A DNA stretch of 64,000 bases from JARRKC01 sp963723965 (GTDB taxonomy: Bacteria > Acidobacteriota > UBA6911 > RPQK01 > JAPXNP01), in the NCBI GenBank assembly GCA_963723965.1, contig CAVRSV010000001.1, forward strand, positions 682,001 to 746,000, given 5' to 3'. The notes below the pieces were generated by a model. That model saw only the letters and a list, made by a program, of their open reading frames with translations, ran no database searches and was not told the origin of the DNA. The position numbers and the translations under genes are program-made. Shown piece after piece: positions 28,822 through 38,322 of this stretch; positions within the stretch are counted from its first letter, which is position 1, and the number at the start of each line of letters is the position of its first letter.

Positions 28822-29067
28822 ACTGTACGTGTCGATCCGTTCTTCTATTCGCGGTGACTTTGCAGAAAAGGAAGGCAGGCAGCGCGGTCGAGGGCCACGC
28901 TCATTCGAACGAGCCATCCAGGGATTTCCGGGGGACACCCGCTGCGGGCGCTGCGGCTTGCGTGAGGCTCGATTTTGAGGGATTTCCGCGCGCTCCACCG
29001 CTCTCCCTGCCCTATGCGGAAGGCCCAAGGCACCGCGGCCGGGGCGCGAGGAGGGAAGAGCGAAGCC
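28822..29067. other. Intergenic, no gene seen
   Basis: Nothing coding is supported here. GGGATTTCCG occurs twice (about 28920 and 28979), and CCGCTGCGGGCGCTGCGG is a small GC-rich hairpin. Confidence 0.4.
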
Positions 29068-30603
29068 TCACGGCCTCGAGACGAACCACAGGCGAACCCG
29101 GTTGATCGATTCCCAGACCAGATTGCGGAGACGTGCCGCCTGCAGGCGGTAGCCCGAGGGCTCCAACTCGGCGCAGTGGAACAACAGCTCCTGTCCCCGG
29201 GTTCGGTGGGTGATGGTGACCGTCCGGAACTGTTCACTCGAGGGGGGAAGTTGAAAGAAGAGCTTGTGCCATCCGGGGCGAATCCGAAAACGTCCGGCCG
29301 GAGTGCCGTCCACGGTCACGTCCCCTTCCGCGTGGGCCCAACCTCCGGGGGCCAGGCGCATCGTCAGAAAGCCCTGTCCGTCGTTCTTGAGGAACAGCGT
29401 CGCCTCTCCCTTGACCGGCCGGTAGGGACGGCGGAGGGCGTCGCGTCCCAGGGGACCCCAGCCCCGACCATAGACCTCACTCTGACCCACCTCGATGCGG
29501 CGGCCCACTTCCTCAGTGGGCGTCGAGCCGTTCCAGATCGCGCGCCGGCACGAGCGGCATTCCTCGGGAGGGGCCGTGCTCTTCAGGCGGCGGCGGAACT
29601 CCTGGTAGGGTGCTCCGTGCCAGATTTCCTGGAAGGGGGTCTCCAAAACGTTCCCGAGGACTCGACTCGAGACGCAGCAGGGGTGCACGTCCCCGTTGAA
29701 ACCGATGACGACATCGGCCCAGGGCAGACCGCAACCCTTACGCAGGCCCTCCCGAGCAAGGTCCTCGGGGGCATAGTCATTCGTGAAATAGCGGGCATCG
29801 ATCGGCTCTCCCAACGGCCACTCCCCGACCTCATGGAAGAGCCGGATAGAGGGAAAGGAGATTTCCACGCCCAGCTCGTGAGCCTTGGCGACGGCGTCGT
29901 GAAAGGCCCGGGACGCATCCTGCCGTACCTCGCCGAGAGCCTCTTGGCCGAGCCCGAATTCCTCGGTGAGGGTAAAGTCATCCACCACGTCGACAGTCAG
30001 GAGCCCGATACCCAGTCGGGACGCAAGCTCGACCATCTCGGCCAGTTCGGTCACGTTGCCCGGCATCGCCACGAAGGCGATGCTGATTCTGGGGTGCTGG
30101 ACGCCTCGCGCCCGGCGAGCCTCGACCAGACCGCTTACGTTCGCGCAGACTTCCTCCAGCTCTCCGCCCACGCGGTATCGCCGATAGGTTTCGGGCCGAG
30201 CTCCGTCGATCGAGATGGCAATCGAGTCGAGGCCGGCGTCGATCAACCCCTCCGCCCGCGCCCGCGTCAGCAGGACGCCGTTGGTGGTGATGTGCACCTT
30301 CGGGCCCTGGCTCTTGACGAAGCGGACGATTTCGAGGATGCGGGTATTGACGAGCGGTTCACCGATCCAGGAGAGGACCACTTCTTCGAAGCCCCCCAAC
30401 GCCGGACCGAGTTCCTCCATCACCCGCCGGTCGAGGTTCGCAAAGCGCGGTCCGGCCGGACTGCGGTCGATGGTGCGGGGACACATGGGGCACTTGAGAT
30501 TGCACAGCGAACTGGAATCCAGGATGGCCAGGCGAGGCGCCGGAACGTCCTCCAGGAAGTGCTTGCGGTAGATCTCGGTGTCTTCGAAAAAGCGCGTCGT
30601 CAC
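29068..30603 (-). CDS. Radical SAM/SPASM-type protein
   Basis: This protein of about 511 residues has the radical SAM cluster motif CNLKCPMC (CxxxCxxC) near residue 34, SIDGARPETYRRYR in the barrel, and a SPASM-like cysteine-rich region (GCGLPWADVVIGFNGDVHPCC ... GNVLETPFQEIWHG ... CRSCRRA) at about 270-345. A beta-rich C-terminal domain of about 150 residues follows, with GWHKLFFQLPPSS. Relatives include peptide-modifying enzymes and uncharacterised methyl-transfer or glycan-linked radical SAM proteins; no peptide gene is adjacent. GTG 30603 is chosen because GGGGAG lies eight bases upstream. ATG 30663 is possible but poorly placed. Confidence 0.82.
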   Translation of the reverse strand: MTTRFFEDTEIYRKHFLEDVPAPRLAILDSSSLCNLKCPMCPRTIDRSPAGPRFANLDRRVMEELGPALGGFEEVVLSWIGEPLVNTRILEIVRFVKSQGPKVHITTNGVLLTRARAEGLIDAGLDSIAISIDGARPETYRRYRVGGELEEVCANVSGLVEARRARGVQHPRISIAFVAMPGNVTELAEMVELASRLGIGLLTVDVVDDFTLTEEFGLGQEALGEVRQDASRAFHDAVAKAHELGVEISFPSIRLFHEVGEWPLGEPIDARYFTNDYAPEDLAREGLRKGCGLPWADVVIGFNGDVHPCCVSSRVLGNVLETPFQEIWHGAPYQEFRRRLKSTAPPEECRSCRRAIWNGSTPTEEVGRRIEVGQSEVYGRGWGPLGRDALRRPYRPVKGEATLFLKNDGQGFLTMRLAPGGWAHAEGDVTVDGTPAGRFRIRPGWHKLFFQLPPSSEQFRTVTITHRTRGQELLFHCAELEPSGYRLQAARLRNLVWESINRVRLWFVSRP

Positions 30604-30919
30604 CTGTGTTTCTCCCCGGACCGATGGCAACCTCGTGGTGGCGCTAGTTCTTTCGCGCTCCATTCCCTCGGAACCACCGCCTCGGAGACGGGGCGGGGCA
30701 ACTCCCTCGGCGGGATCAGGTCCGGACTCCTGCCATCATCCGACCTTCCCACCGGCCGCGTCAAGCCGCCCCGGCCGTGTCAAGCCACCCAGACTCGCAC
30801 ACCCGGGGTCTCGATGGTCGCTTCGACGGAGGGTCCGTCGATCTGCTTTCCCTGCCGTCCGGGTTGATGTTCTAATAGCCCCTTGTGCGCACTCCCGCTC
30901 GGGGTGCAGGACAGACGAC

Positions 30920-32302
30920 ATGCTGGGGACGACACTCAAGCACTACGAAATCAAGGAGCTCATCGGCCAGGGTGGCATGGGGGTCGTTTACCGCGCCATC
31001 GATACCCGCCTGGGACGGCCCGTGGCGCTCAAGGTACTCAAACCGGAAATCGCCCACAACGCGGACCGCAAGCGCCGGTTTCTGCACGAAGCGCGATCGG
31101 CCTCTGCCATTTCACACCCAGCCATCGCCCAGGTCTACGACGTCGACGAGGTGGACGGCGTTCTGTACATGGCGCTCGAGTTCGTCGAGGGACAAACGGT
31201 TCGGCAACTGATCGCCAAACGGGAACTGGACCTGCTCGGAGCCGTCGAGATCGCCATCCAGGTGACCGAAGGTCTCAGCCGGGCACACGCCAAGGGCATC
31301 GTGCACCGCGACATCAAAGCCGACAACATCATGGTGACGCCCGATGGCCACGTCAAAATCCTCGACTTCGGCCTGGCCAAACTCCTTGACCCGGACTCCG
31401 TCAGCATCTCGGGCCAGTCGAACATCGAGACCATGGCCCAGACCCAGATCGGCACGGTCATGGGTACCGTGGCTTACATGAGTCCGGAGCAGGCACGGGG
31501 AAAGGAGATCGATCGTCGCTCCGACCTCTTCTCGGTCGGTGTCGTGCTCTATGAGATGGTCACGGGTGAGCTCCCTTTCAGAGGGCAGAGTGCCCTCGAC
31601 ACGATGCATGCCATCGCCTTCGAGGAAGTCCGCCCGGTGACGGTGGTGCGCCGCGATCTTCCCGGCGACCTGCAGCGCATTCTCTCCCGCTGTCTGCGCA
31701 AGCGGGCCGAGGACCGCTACCAGACCGCGGAGGCCCTGGCAGAGGATCTGGAAAAGCTCAAGGAAGTTCTCGAGACCGGTTCCCAGCGCACTGTGACCCT
31801 GCAGGACCGGATCGAGGCGGCACGAGAGTGGCTGCGTTTCTCGATCCCCTTCGGTCTGACCGGAGGGCTGGTGGCACTGGCGGTGCTGGCACTTCTCGGA
31901 TACCTCATTCTGTCCCGATTCGACATCGGATCGCTCGTTCTTCTGCTCCTCATTGGCCTGCCCGTCTACCGGTGGGTGCGCAATCGGCGCCAGCGAATGA
32001 TGAAGCGGTTCGTCGCCAAGGTTTCCAAGTTTCCCGAGGTATCGGTCATCACGGCGCGCGATGATCTGATCACCGTGGTTGTCGAGAATGCCACGGCTTC
32101 CCTGTATCTCCGGATCAACGGCTTGACCGAGACGCTGAACGGGAAGCTTTTCTACGGTGAGCCGCTGCAGGTGGCGATTCGCGACGACATTGATGCGGAG
32201 ACGTTGCAGTCGATTCTGCGCGAGCCCGGGGTTCGCTACGTCCGCGAGGGCACCGTCAGCGCTACCAGGAGCCAGGTCGCTCTCCCGCCGGGCAACCCCT
32301 GA
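30920..32302 (+). CDS. Membrane Ser/Thr protein kinase
   Basis: This 460-residue protein is a Hanks-type kinase (residues about 8-275) with the glycine loop IGQGGMGVVY, the invariant Lys in VALKVLK, the catalytic loop IVHRDIKADN, ILDFGLAK and YMSPEQARGK. Two hydrophobic segments (about 305-350, FGLTGGLVALAVLALLGYLIL and GSLVLLLLIGLPVY) anchor it. A C-terminal domain of about 110 residues with charged helices follows, and is probably back in the cytosol. It differs from the propeller-bearing kinase at 49875. It is divergent from the radical SAM gene. Confidence 0.92.
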   Translation: MLGTTLKHYEIKELIGQGGMGVVYRAIDTRLGRPVALKVLKPEIAHNADRKRRFLHEARSASAISHPAIAQVYDVDEVDGVLYMALEFVEGQTVRQLIAKRELDLLGAVEIAIQVTEGLSRAHAKGIVHRDIKADNIMVTPDGHVKILDFGLAKLLDPDSVSISGQSNIETMAQTQIGTVMGTVAYMSPEQARGKEIDRRSDLFSVGVVLYEMVTGELPFRGQSALDTMHAIAFEEVRPVTVVRRDLPGDLQRILSRCLRKRAEDRYQTAEALAEDLEKLKEVLETGSQRTVTLQDRIEAAREWLRFSIPFGLTGGLVALAVLALLGYLILSRFDIGSLVLLLLIGLPVYRWVRNRRQRMMKRFVAKVSKFPEVSVITARDDLITVVVENATASLYLRINGLTETLNGKLFYGEPLQVAIRDDIDAETLQSILREPGVRYVREGTVSATRSQVALPPGNP

Positions 32303-32314
32303 GAACCCCGGCTC

Positions 32315-32348
32315 GATTTGAGATTTGAGATTTGAGATTTACGATTTG
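32315..32348. repeat. Simple GATTTGA repeat
   Basis: Four near-perfect ATTTGAG units lie just after the kinase stop. A related ATCGAAA repeat occurs at 20787-20807. Confidence 0.5.
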
Positions 32349-32439
32349 GAGCCCTGGCCTCCCGTTCTCCCGCCCTCCTGCCCGGGGTTCTGCTCCGTCA
32401 CCGAAACTGGAATAATTCCAGCTGGAAGGAGAATGGAAT

Positions 32440-34518
32440 ATGCGCCCGACAAATCGTCTCTCGTCTGTCCCGATCCAAGGCTTCGTCGGTATCCTCACTG
32501 CCTTGCTGTTAAGCTCGATAGCCATGGGATCAGTCGCCTTGGAGAAGCACCCGTTTACCGTTCACGACATGCTGGCCATGGATCGCATCAGCGATCCTCA
32601 GCTCTCACCCTCGGGTGAGCGAGTGGCCTTCGTCCTGCGCACGACCGACCTCGAGGCCAACAAGGGTCGTCTCGACATCTGGATGGTGAATAGCGACGGC
32701 AGCGGGCTCCGCCAGATGACGACCAGTCCGGCCTCCGACCAGAGCCCTCGCTGGGATCCCGACGGACGACATCTCTGGTTCCTTTCGTCCCGTTCCGGAT
32801 CGTCTCAGGTCTGGAAGCTCCCGCTCGACGGGGGAGAGGCGGTTCAGGCCACGGACCTGCCCCTCGACGTGGATGCACTGGTGGTTTCACCCGACGGCAA
32901 GAACCTGATCCTCGCCATCAGCGTTTTCCCCGACTGCAAGTCCCTCGACTGCACGCGCAAGCGGCTCGACGAGCGGAAGGAAAGCCCTCGGACGGGCGTT
33001 CTCTATGACCAGCTCTTTGTGCGGCACTGGGATACCTGGGAGGACGGCCGTTACAGCCATCTGTTCTCCCTGTCGGTGGCCGGTGGGAAGGAACCTGTCG
33101 ATCTGATGGCCGGAATGAAGGCCAACTGTCCGTCAAAGCCTTTTGGCGGAACGGAGGAAATCGACATCAGCCCCGACGGGGGGACCGTCGTGTTTTCGGC
33201 CAAGGACGTTGGACCCAGCGCTCCCTGGTCGACCGATTTCGACCTCTACGCCGTGCCCATCGACGGCAGTGGGGCCCCGCGTTGCCTGACCGGGGAAAAC
33301 CAGGCCTGGGATACGGCTCCGAGCTTCTCGCCGGATGGAAAGACCCTTGCTTATCTGGCCATGTCTCGAGCCGGGTTCGAAGCGGATCGCTTCCGCATCA
33401 TGCTTCGTTCCTGGCCGGAGGGCGAAGCCCACGAGCTGGTGCCCGCCTGGGACCGATCACCGGGTTCCATTTCCTGGGCAGGGGATGGCCGATATCTTCT
33501 CGCCACGGCGGATAATCTCGGTCAAACCTCCCTGTTCCGGATCGACGCGGCGAACGGCAACGTCTCGACCCTCGTCGAGAAGGGCACGGTCTCGTCCGCA
33601 AGGAGTACGGGGGATCGGGTGATCTACGCGAAGGACTATCTCCAGTCGCCGGTCGAGCTCTATTCAGTGGGCCTGGACGGCAGCGGAGAAAAGGCCATCA
33701 CCGGCATCAACGCGAAGAAAGTGGCGGCGGTCGAAATGGGAGAGTCCGAGCAGTTCACCTTCGCAGGTGCGGACGACCAGACGGTCTATGCTTACGTCGT
33801 CAAGCCGATCGATTTCGACCCGACGAAGAAGTACCCTGTGGCTTTTCTGATTCACGGTGGCCCCCAGGGCTCGTTCGGCAACCACTTCCACTACCGCTGG
33901 AACCCGCAGGCCTATGCGGGCGCGGGATACGCCGCGGTGATGGTCGACTTTCACGGCTCGACGGGCTACGGGCAGGCCTTCACCGATTCGATCAGCCGGG
34001 ACTGGGGCGGGAAGCCGCTCGTCGATCTGCAGAAGGGGCTCGCTGCCGCACTGGCAAAGTACCCGTGGATGGACGGCGATCGGGTCGCGGCGCTCGGTGC
34101 ATCCTACGGCGGGTACATGATCAACTGGATCGCCGGCCAGTGGCCCGACCGTTTTCGCTGCCTCGTGAACCACGACGGACCGTTCGACCTCCGCTCCATG
34201 TACTACACCACCGAGGAGCTCTGGTTTCCCGAGTGGGAACAGGCCGGCCCCTACTGGGAGCATCCCGAGGAGTACGAGAAGTTCAATCCGGTGCGGTTCG
34301 TGGACAAATGGAAGACGCCCATGCTGGTGATCCACAGCGCGAACGACTTCCGCGTTCCCCTGGGCGAGGGGCTGGGAGCTTTCACGGCGCTTCAGCGAAG
34401 AGGGATCCCGAGCCGCTTCCTCTACTTTCCGGACGAGAACCACTGGATTCTGAAACCGGCCAACAGTATCCAGTGGCACGAAGAAGTCCTGGCCTGGCTG
34501 GCCCGCTGGACGAAGTAG
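32440..34518 (+). CDS. S9-family prolyl oligopeptidase, exported
   Basis: This 692-residue serine peptidase has a signal peptide (FVGILTALLLSSIAMGSVA). A beta-propeller built from repeats such as SPSGERVAFVLR, SPDGKNLILAI and FSPDGKTLAYLAM spans about 45-420. An alpha/beta hydrolase domain covers 430-692. The triad can be placed at S555 (GASYGGYM), D636 (HSANDFRVP) and H668 (DENHWIL). It resembles dipeptidyl or acylaminoacyl peptidases and should cut short peptides in the periplasm, complementing the M20 enzyme. AAGGAG lies about nine bases before the ATG. Confidence 0.93.
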   Translation: MRPTNRLSSVPIQGFVGILTALLLSSIAMGSVALEKHPFTVHDMLAMDRISDPQLSPSGERVAFVLRTTDLEANKGRLDIWMVNSDGSGLRQMTTSPASDQSPRWDPDGRHLWFLSSRSGSSQVWKLPLDGGEAVQATDLPLDVDALVVSPDGKNLILAISVFPDCKSLDCTRKRLDERKESPRTGVLYDQLFVRHWDTWEDGRYSHLFSLSVAGGKEPVDLMAGMKANCPSKPFGGTEEIDISPDGGTVVFSAKDVGPSAPWSTDFDLYAVPIDGSGAPRCLTGENQAWDTAPSFSPDGKTLAYLAMSRAGFEADRFRIMLRSWPEGEAHELVPAWDRSPGSISWAGDGRYLLATADNLGQTSLFRIDAANGNVSTLVEKGTVSSARSTGDRVIYAKDYLQSPVELYSVGLDGSGEKAITGINAKKVAAVEMGESEQFTFAGADDQTVYAYVVKPIDFDPTKKYPVAFLIHGGPQGSFGNHFHYRWNPQAYAGAGYAAVMVDFHGSTGYGQAFTDSISRDWGGKPLVDLQKGLAAALAKYPWMDGDRVAALGASYGGYMINWIAGQWPDRFRCLVNHDGPFDLRSMYYTTEELWFPEWEQAGPYWEHPEEYEKFNPVRFVDKWKTPMLVIHSANDFRVPLGEGLGAFTALQRRGIPSRFLYFPDENHWILKPANSIQWHEEVLAWLARWTK

Positions 34519-34790
34519 TCAATGCATAGCGGACGGCATGAATCGGGAGGGATCCCGGCACCTGAGCGCCTTCGATTCATACCGCCCGCAATCCCTGTCT
34601 GCCGGACAGGGTGGAATGACGATTCCGGCTTCGTGTAGTGGGCACCAAGGCGGTCAGCCACTCCGATGTCACACCAGCCCTCCAACCAGGTTCTTATGCG
34701 GCGTCCACAATTCCTCTTGAACGCAAGGGGGTCGGAAAAAGTTCACTCCGTTTGCGTTTTCTGACAACTCGTCAAGCGATCGGAGGTGAC
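34519..34790. other. Intergenic between convergent genes
   Basis: No gene is seen. CCTGTC-TGCCG-GACAGG at about 34595-34611 is a hairpin but has no following T-tract. Confidence 0.4.
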
Positions 34791-37700
34791 TCAGTACGTC
34801 AATCCATATCCGAACGGATACAGAGGATCGTATGCTTCGTCACCGAAGTGGATCGGTATCTGGTCCATCGATCTCGGCCAGGTAAAGGACAGCTTTCCCG
34901 TTGGAACATAGTCCCCGAAGAGCACGTCGGCGACGCCCTCGCCCTCCGTGCCGGGAAGCCAGACCGCCAGAATTGCGTCCGCCTGGTCGGCGACGTTCCC
35001 CAGTATGAGAGGGCGACCCGAAATGAGCACGACCACGAAAGGCACGCCGCTCTGTCGGACGGTCTCGATGGTCTGGAGGTCCCCGACGGAGAGGTGAAGG
35101 TCCTGACGGTCCCCGTGGCCTTCCGCATAGGGCTCCTCCCCGACGACCACGATGGCAGCGTCCGCTCGCGCCGCCTCCCCCATATCTGTCGAGACCTCGG
35201 TGCCCCGCGAGACGGCATCGCGGACGGCCTCGAGGATGGTGGTTCCCGCAGTGATCGGCCCGCTGCCGCCTTGCCAGGTGATCGTCCAGCCGCCGCACTG
35301 AAAACCCAGGTTGTCGGCGTGACTGCCGGTCACCAGTATCCGCCCCGCAGACTTCGGCAGGGGAAGCAAGCCGCCCTCATTCTTCAGGAGCACGCAGGAC
35401 TCCCGGACCGCCTGGCGGGCCAGCCGCCGATGCTCCGCCGACCCAAACCGCTGCTGAAAGCGGACGTCCGTCAGTGGCGAGCGGTCGAGCAGCCCGGCAG
35501 CGATCTTGACCCGCAGGATCCGCCGCACCGCATCGTCGACGCGCGACAGGGGGACCTGGCCCGACTGGACCTGTTCTTTCAGGGTATTGAAGAAGTTCTG
35601 GTACTGGTACGGGACCATAATCATATCGAGGCCCGCATTGACCGAGGCTCGAACCTGGTCCGGGTACTCTCCCGGCAACTGATCGATGGCCGCCCAATCC
35701 GAAACCAGGAGTCCCTCGAATCCCAGTTCCTGTTTGAGCACCTCGGTCAGCAGGTGGTAGTTGCCGGACATCTTCTGGCCGTTCCAGCTGCTGAAGGAGA
35801 CCATGATCGTCGCCACGCCCGCATCCAACGCGCCCAGGTAGCCGGGCAAGTGGATCTCGCGCAGCGTTGCTTCGTCCATTATGTCGTTGCCCTGGTCCAG
35901 GTAGGGGTTGCCGGTCCCGAAAGCCGTGCCGCCGTCACCCAGGTAGTGCTTGGCGCAGGCCAGGATGGCGTCCGGGGAATTCAGGGAGAAGCCCTGGTAG
36001 CCGGACACCTCCGATTTCGCGAGGGTCCGGACCAGCTCCGGATCTTCGCTGAACCCTTCATAAGTCCGGCCCCAGCGCTCGTCGCGGGGCACGGCGACAC
36101 AGGGCGAGAAGGTCCAGTTCATCCCCGTGGCCCGTACTTCGCTGGCAGTCACCCGGCCGATCCGCTCCACCAGGAGGGGATCCCGGGTTGCCCCGAGCCC
36201 GATGTTGTGGGGGAAGATCACAGCGCCGCGCACATTATTGTCACCATGCAGGGCGTCGATGCCGTAGAGGATCGGAATGCCGAGCCGCGTCTGCAAAGCA
36301 TGATTCTGGAAGTTGTCGTACATGGCCGCCCATTGGCCGACCTGATTCACGACGGGACCCGATCCCCCGCCGCTCAGCACCGATCCCAGGAGCCAGGTGG
36401 CGACCGGGCCGCCGTCCCCCAGTTCGCCGCGCTCGGCCTGGGTCATCTGGCCGATCTTCTCGTCGAGGGTCATGCTGGCGAGGAGGGCGTCCACCCGGTG
36501 GTCGAACGAAGTCAGAGGCGCCGGGGCCGTCAGCAGCGGGGCGGCCGGCAGCGTCGTGTACCTCGGCCCTCGGGTCAGAAGCGTCAGGGTGCTGACCTCG
36601 GCAGGAACATCGGGTCCGTAGGCGGTGACATGGGCCCGGGCTCGAACCTCCCCCTCGAACTGCCGGTTCACGACTTCCGGGACCTCGTTGAACAGCTCGG
36701 CCACGAACGACGCGACGTGAGCGTAGGCGGGCAGGTCGATCTCCCTTGTCGCGAGCGGGGCATCGGCGGCGTCCTGATCCGGCCCGAACAGCGACAGGGA
36801 GACGGTCAGATCTTCGGCAGCAGGGTTGGTCAGAGCCAGGCCCACCGAACCCTGATCCGACTCGCGGGCGTAGAAGACGGGAGCGTACACAGGCGCTCCC
36901 GCGGGAATCCCGAGCTCGGATACGAAAGCGTCATCCGGGGAGCTGCGGATTTCGAACAACGCCTGGGCGCTGAGCGGTGCGTCCGACTGAAGGCGTGCCC
37001 AGCCGACCCCGCCCGGTTCGCTCAGACCGCCGGTCGTGACGGTCGTGGCCCCTCCGGCCGGCACGTCGAGCGCTATCGATCCGTCCGACTCGCCGTCGAC
37101 GCTCAAGTTCCAGGGATCGCCGCTCTGATCGAAGAGCTCGAGTCGTGCCCTGACGGGTTCCGCGGAGGGGTTCAGCAGCAGGAATCTCGTCAGGAACCGG
37201 AGCCCGGATGGGGCGGCCGTACCGCCCGCCGAAGCGGAGGCCGGGCCGAAGAGCCCGTCCCCGATCCTCGGGAAGTAGACGACGGGGTGATCGCCCGCCG
37301 CCGCGACGGCACTCGGAAGACTGGTGAAGTTGACGTCCCGCGTGCGCAGCGCGACCATCGACACCTCCGACGATCCGGATACTGCAATCACTCCCTGGAA
37401 TCCGGACTGACCGGGAAACAGATCGCCCAGGTATCCGGCCTCCTGCGCGTGCGGTTCCAGGGACAGCGGAGTGGTCGCCACGGTCGCACCGGACAGGGCG
37501 CGAAGCTCCAGTTCCAGGTCGGCCGCCGAGTCCCCGGGGTTGCAGACGGCCAGTGCCGTGTCCACAGCGCCGGAGCGCTCCGCGTAGATCAGCAGATTCG
37601 TGGCGCCCGGCGAATTCCCGATGCCGACCTCCGAGAGGAACTGCCCGGCCGCATTGTCGATCACGTAGCTGGCCGAGCCGCTCAGGGCCCAGTCGGACAC

Positions 37701-38135
37701 CACTTCGGCCCAGCCCTTGGCGACGTCTCCCCCGCCGTCGGTCTCGATCCGCAGCAGTCCCCCTGGTTCCAGGGTGAAATCGAACAGGCTGCCCGCGCCC
37801 AGCGAAGTCCCGAGGCTCCAGGCGACGCCGCTGTCCGAGGTCAGGCGGACCTGTCCCTGGGCCGCCCGGTGTCCGTTGTTGAGGATCAGGATGGCGGATC
37901 GGATCTGGAGCCGATCCGATCTGCCGTTGGCGATCTGGGGGAAGATCATGCGGTGGCTGTATTGCCCGGGAGATGCCTGTTGGGTCGAAACGTGAACCGA
38001 CACGGCAGGCCGGCGAGCGCTTCCCTCGGCCGGGCTGCCACGCCAGACGGCCAGTTGTGACGCGCAAACGATCAGCCCGAATGCCGCAACCCCCATCAAA
38101 ACTCGGTGCCGAATCCGACGCGCATGCCATGACAT
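34791..38135 (-). CDS. Glycoside hydrolase family 3 enzyme with a long N-terminal module
   Basis: This 1114-residue exported protein has a signal anchor (VLMGVAAFGLIVCAS) and about 480 residues of repeated beta-sandwich sequence. A GH3 catalytic region (about 530-900) and its C-terminal alpha/beta domain (about 930-1110) follow. GH3 landmarks are LDEKIGQMTQAERGE, YGIDALHGDNNVRGAVIFPHNIGLGATRD, CAKHYLGDGGT and the nucleophile D813 in GLLVSDWAAI. Such enzymes are beta-glucosidases or related exo-hydrolases. The N-terminal repeats (TALAVCNPGDSAADLELELR ... GYLGDLFPGQSGFQGVIAVS) resemble the C-termini of the proteins at 43810 and 46501. A very long open frame on the opposite strand is a codon shadow. 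Confidence 0.92.
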   Translation of the reverse strand: MSWHARRIRHRVLMGVAAFGLIVCASQLAVWRGSPAEGSARRPAVSVHVSTQQASPGQYSHRMIFPQIANGRSDRLQIRSAILILNNGHRAAQGQVRLTSDSGVAWSLGTSLGAGSLFDFTLEPGGLLRIETDGGGDVAKGWAEVVSDWALSGSASYVIDNAAGQFLSEVGIGNSPGATNLLIYAERSGAVDTALAVCNPGDSAADLELELRALSGATVATTPLSLEPHAQEAGYLGDLFPGQSGFQGVIAVSGSSEVSMVALRTRDVNFTSLPSAVAAAGDHPVVYFPRIGDGLFGPASASAGGTAAPSGLRFLTRFLLLNPSAEPVRARLELFDQSGDPWNLSVDGESDGSIALDVPAGGATTVTTGGLSEPGGVGWARLQSDAPLSAQALFEIRSSPDDAFVSELGIPAGAPVYAPVFYARESDQGSVGLALTNPAAEDLTVSLSLFGPDQDAADAPLATREIDLPAYAHVASFVAELFNEVPEVVNRQFEGEVRARAHVTAYGPDVPAEVSTLTLLTRGPRYTTLPAAPLLTAPAPLTSFDHRVDALLASMTLDEKIGQMTQAERGELGDGGPVATWLLGSVLSGGGSGPVVNQVGQWAAMYDNFQNHALQTRLGIPILYGIDALHGDNNVRGAVIFPHNIGLGATRDPLLVERIGRVTASEVRATGMNWTFSPCVAVPRDERWGRTYEGFSEDPELVRTLAKSEVSGYQGFSLNSPDAILACAKHYLGDGGTAFGTGNPYLDQGNDIMDEATLREIHLPGYLGALDAGVATIMVSFSSWNGQKMSGNYHLLTEVLKQELGFEGLLVSDWAAIDQLPGEYPDQVRASVNAGLDMIMVPYQYQNFFNTLKEQVQSGQVPLSRVDDAVRRILRVKIAAGLLDRSPLTDVRFQQRFGSAEHRRLARQAVRESCVLLKNEGGLLPLPKSAGRILVTGSHADNLGFQCGGWTITWQGGSGPITAGTTILEAVRDAVSRGTEVSTDMGEAARADAAIVVVGEEPYAEGHGDRQDLHLSVGDLQTIETVRQSGVPFVVVLISGRPLILGNVADQADAILAVWLPGTEGEGVADVLFGDYVPTGKLSFTWPRSMDQIPIHFGDEAYDPLYPFGYGLTY

Positions 38136-38193
38136 AGGTCATCCTCCGACCCACATCTAACAGACATCACCGACCGGCACAACGCCGGAGTAG

Positions 38194-38284
38194 TCCAGGC
38201 TTCCAGCCTGGAATGTCCGCCAGGCATCCTGCCAGGCGCCGCGGGCTGGAAGCCCGCGAGACATCCCAGGCTGGAAGCCTGGAT
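38194..38284. repeat. REP-like palindrome cluster upstream of the BNR gene
   Basis: Three GC-rich hairpins in a row share the core GGCTTCCAGCC: CCAGGCTTCCAGCCTGG, then CGGGCTGGAAGCCCG and CCAGGCTGGAAGCCTGG. The first and last are in opposite orientation. A sister cluster lies downstream of the same gene at 41643-41720. Confidence 0.7.
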
Positions 38285-38322
38285 TGCTATGAACTTGGCC
38301 CCGGTTTGTGTAATGTTCCTTC

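Noticed and set aside
34638..38060. Open frame of 1140 codons opposite the GH3 gene
   Set aside because: It mirrors the GH3 coding frame, has low-complexity Arg/Gly/Pro-rich sequence and no family motifs. Long antisense frames are expected at this GC content.
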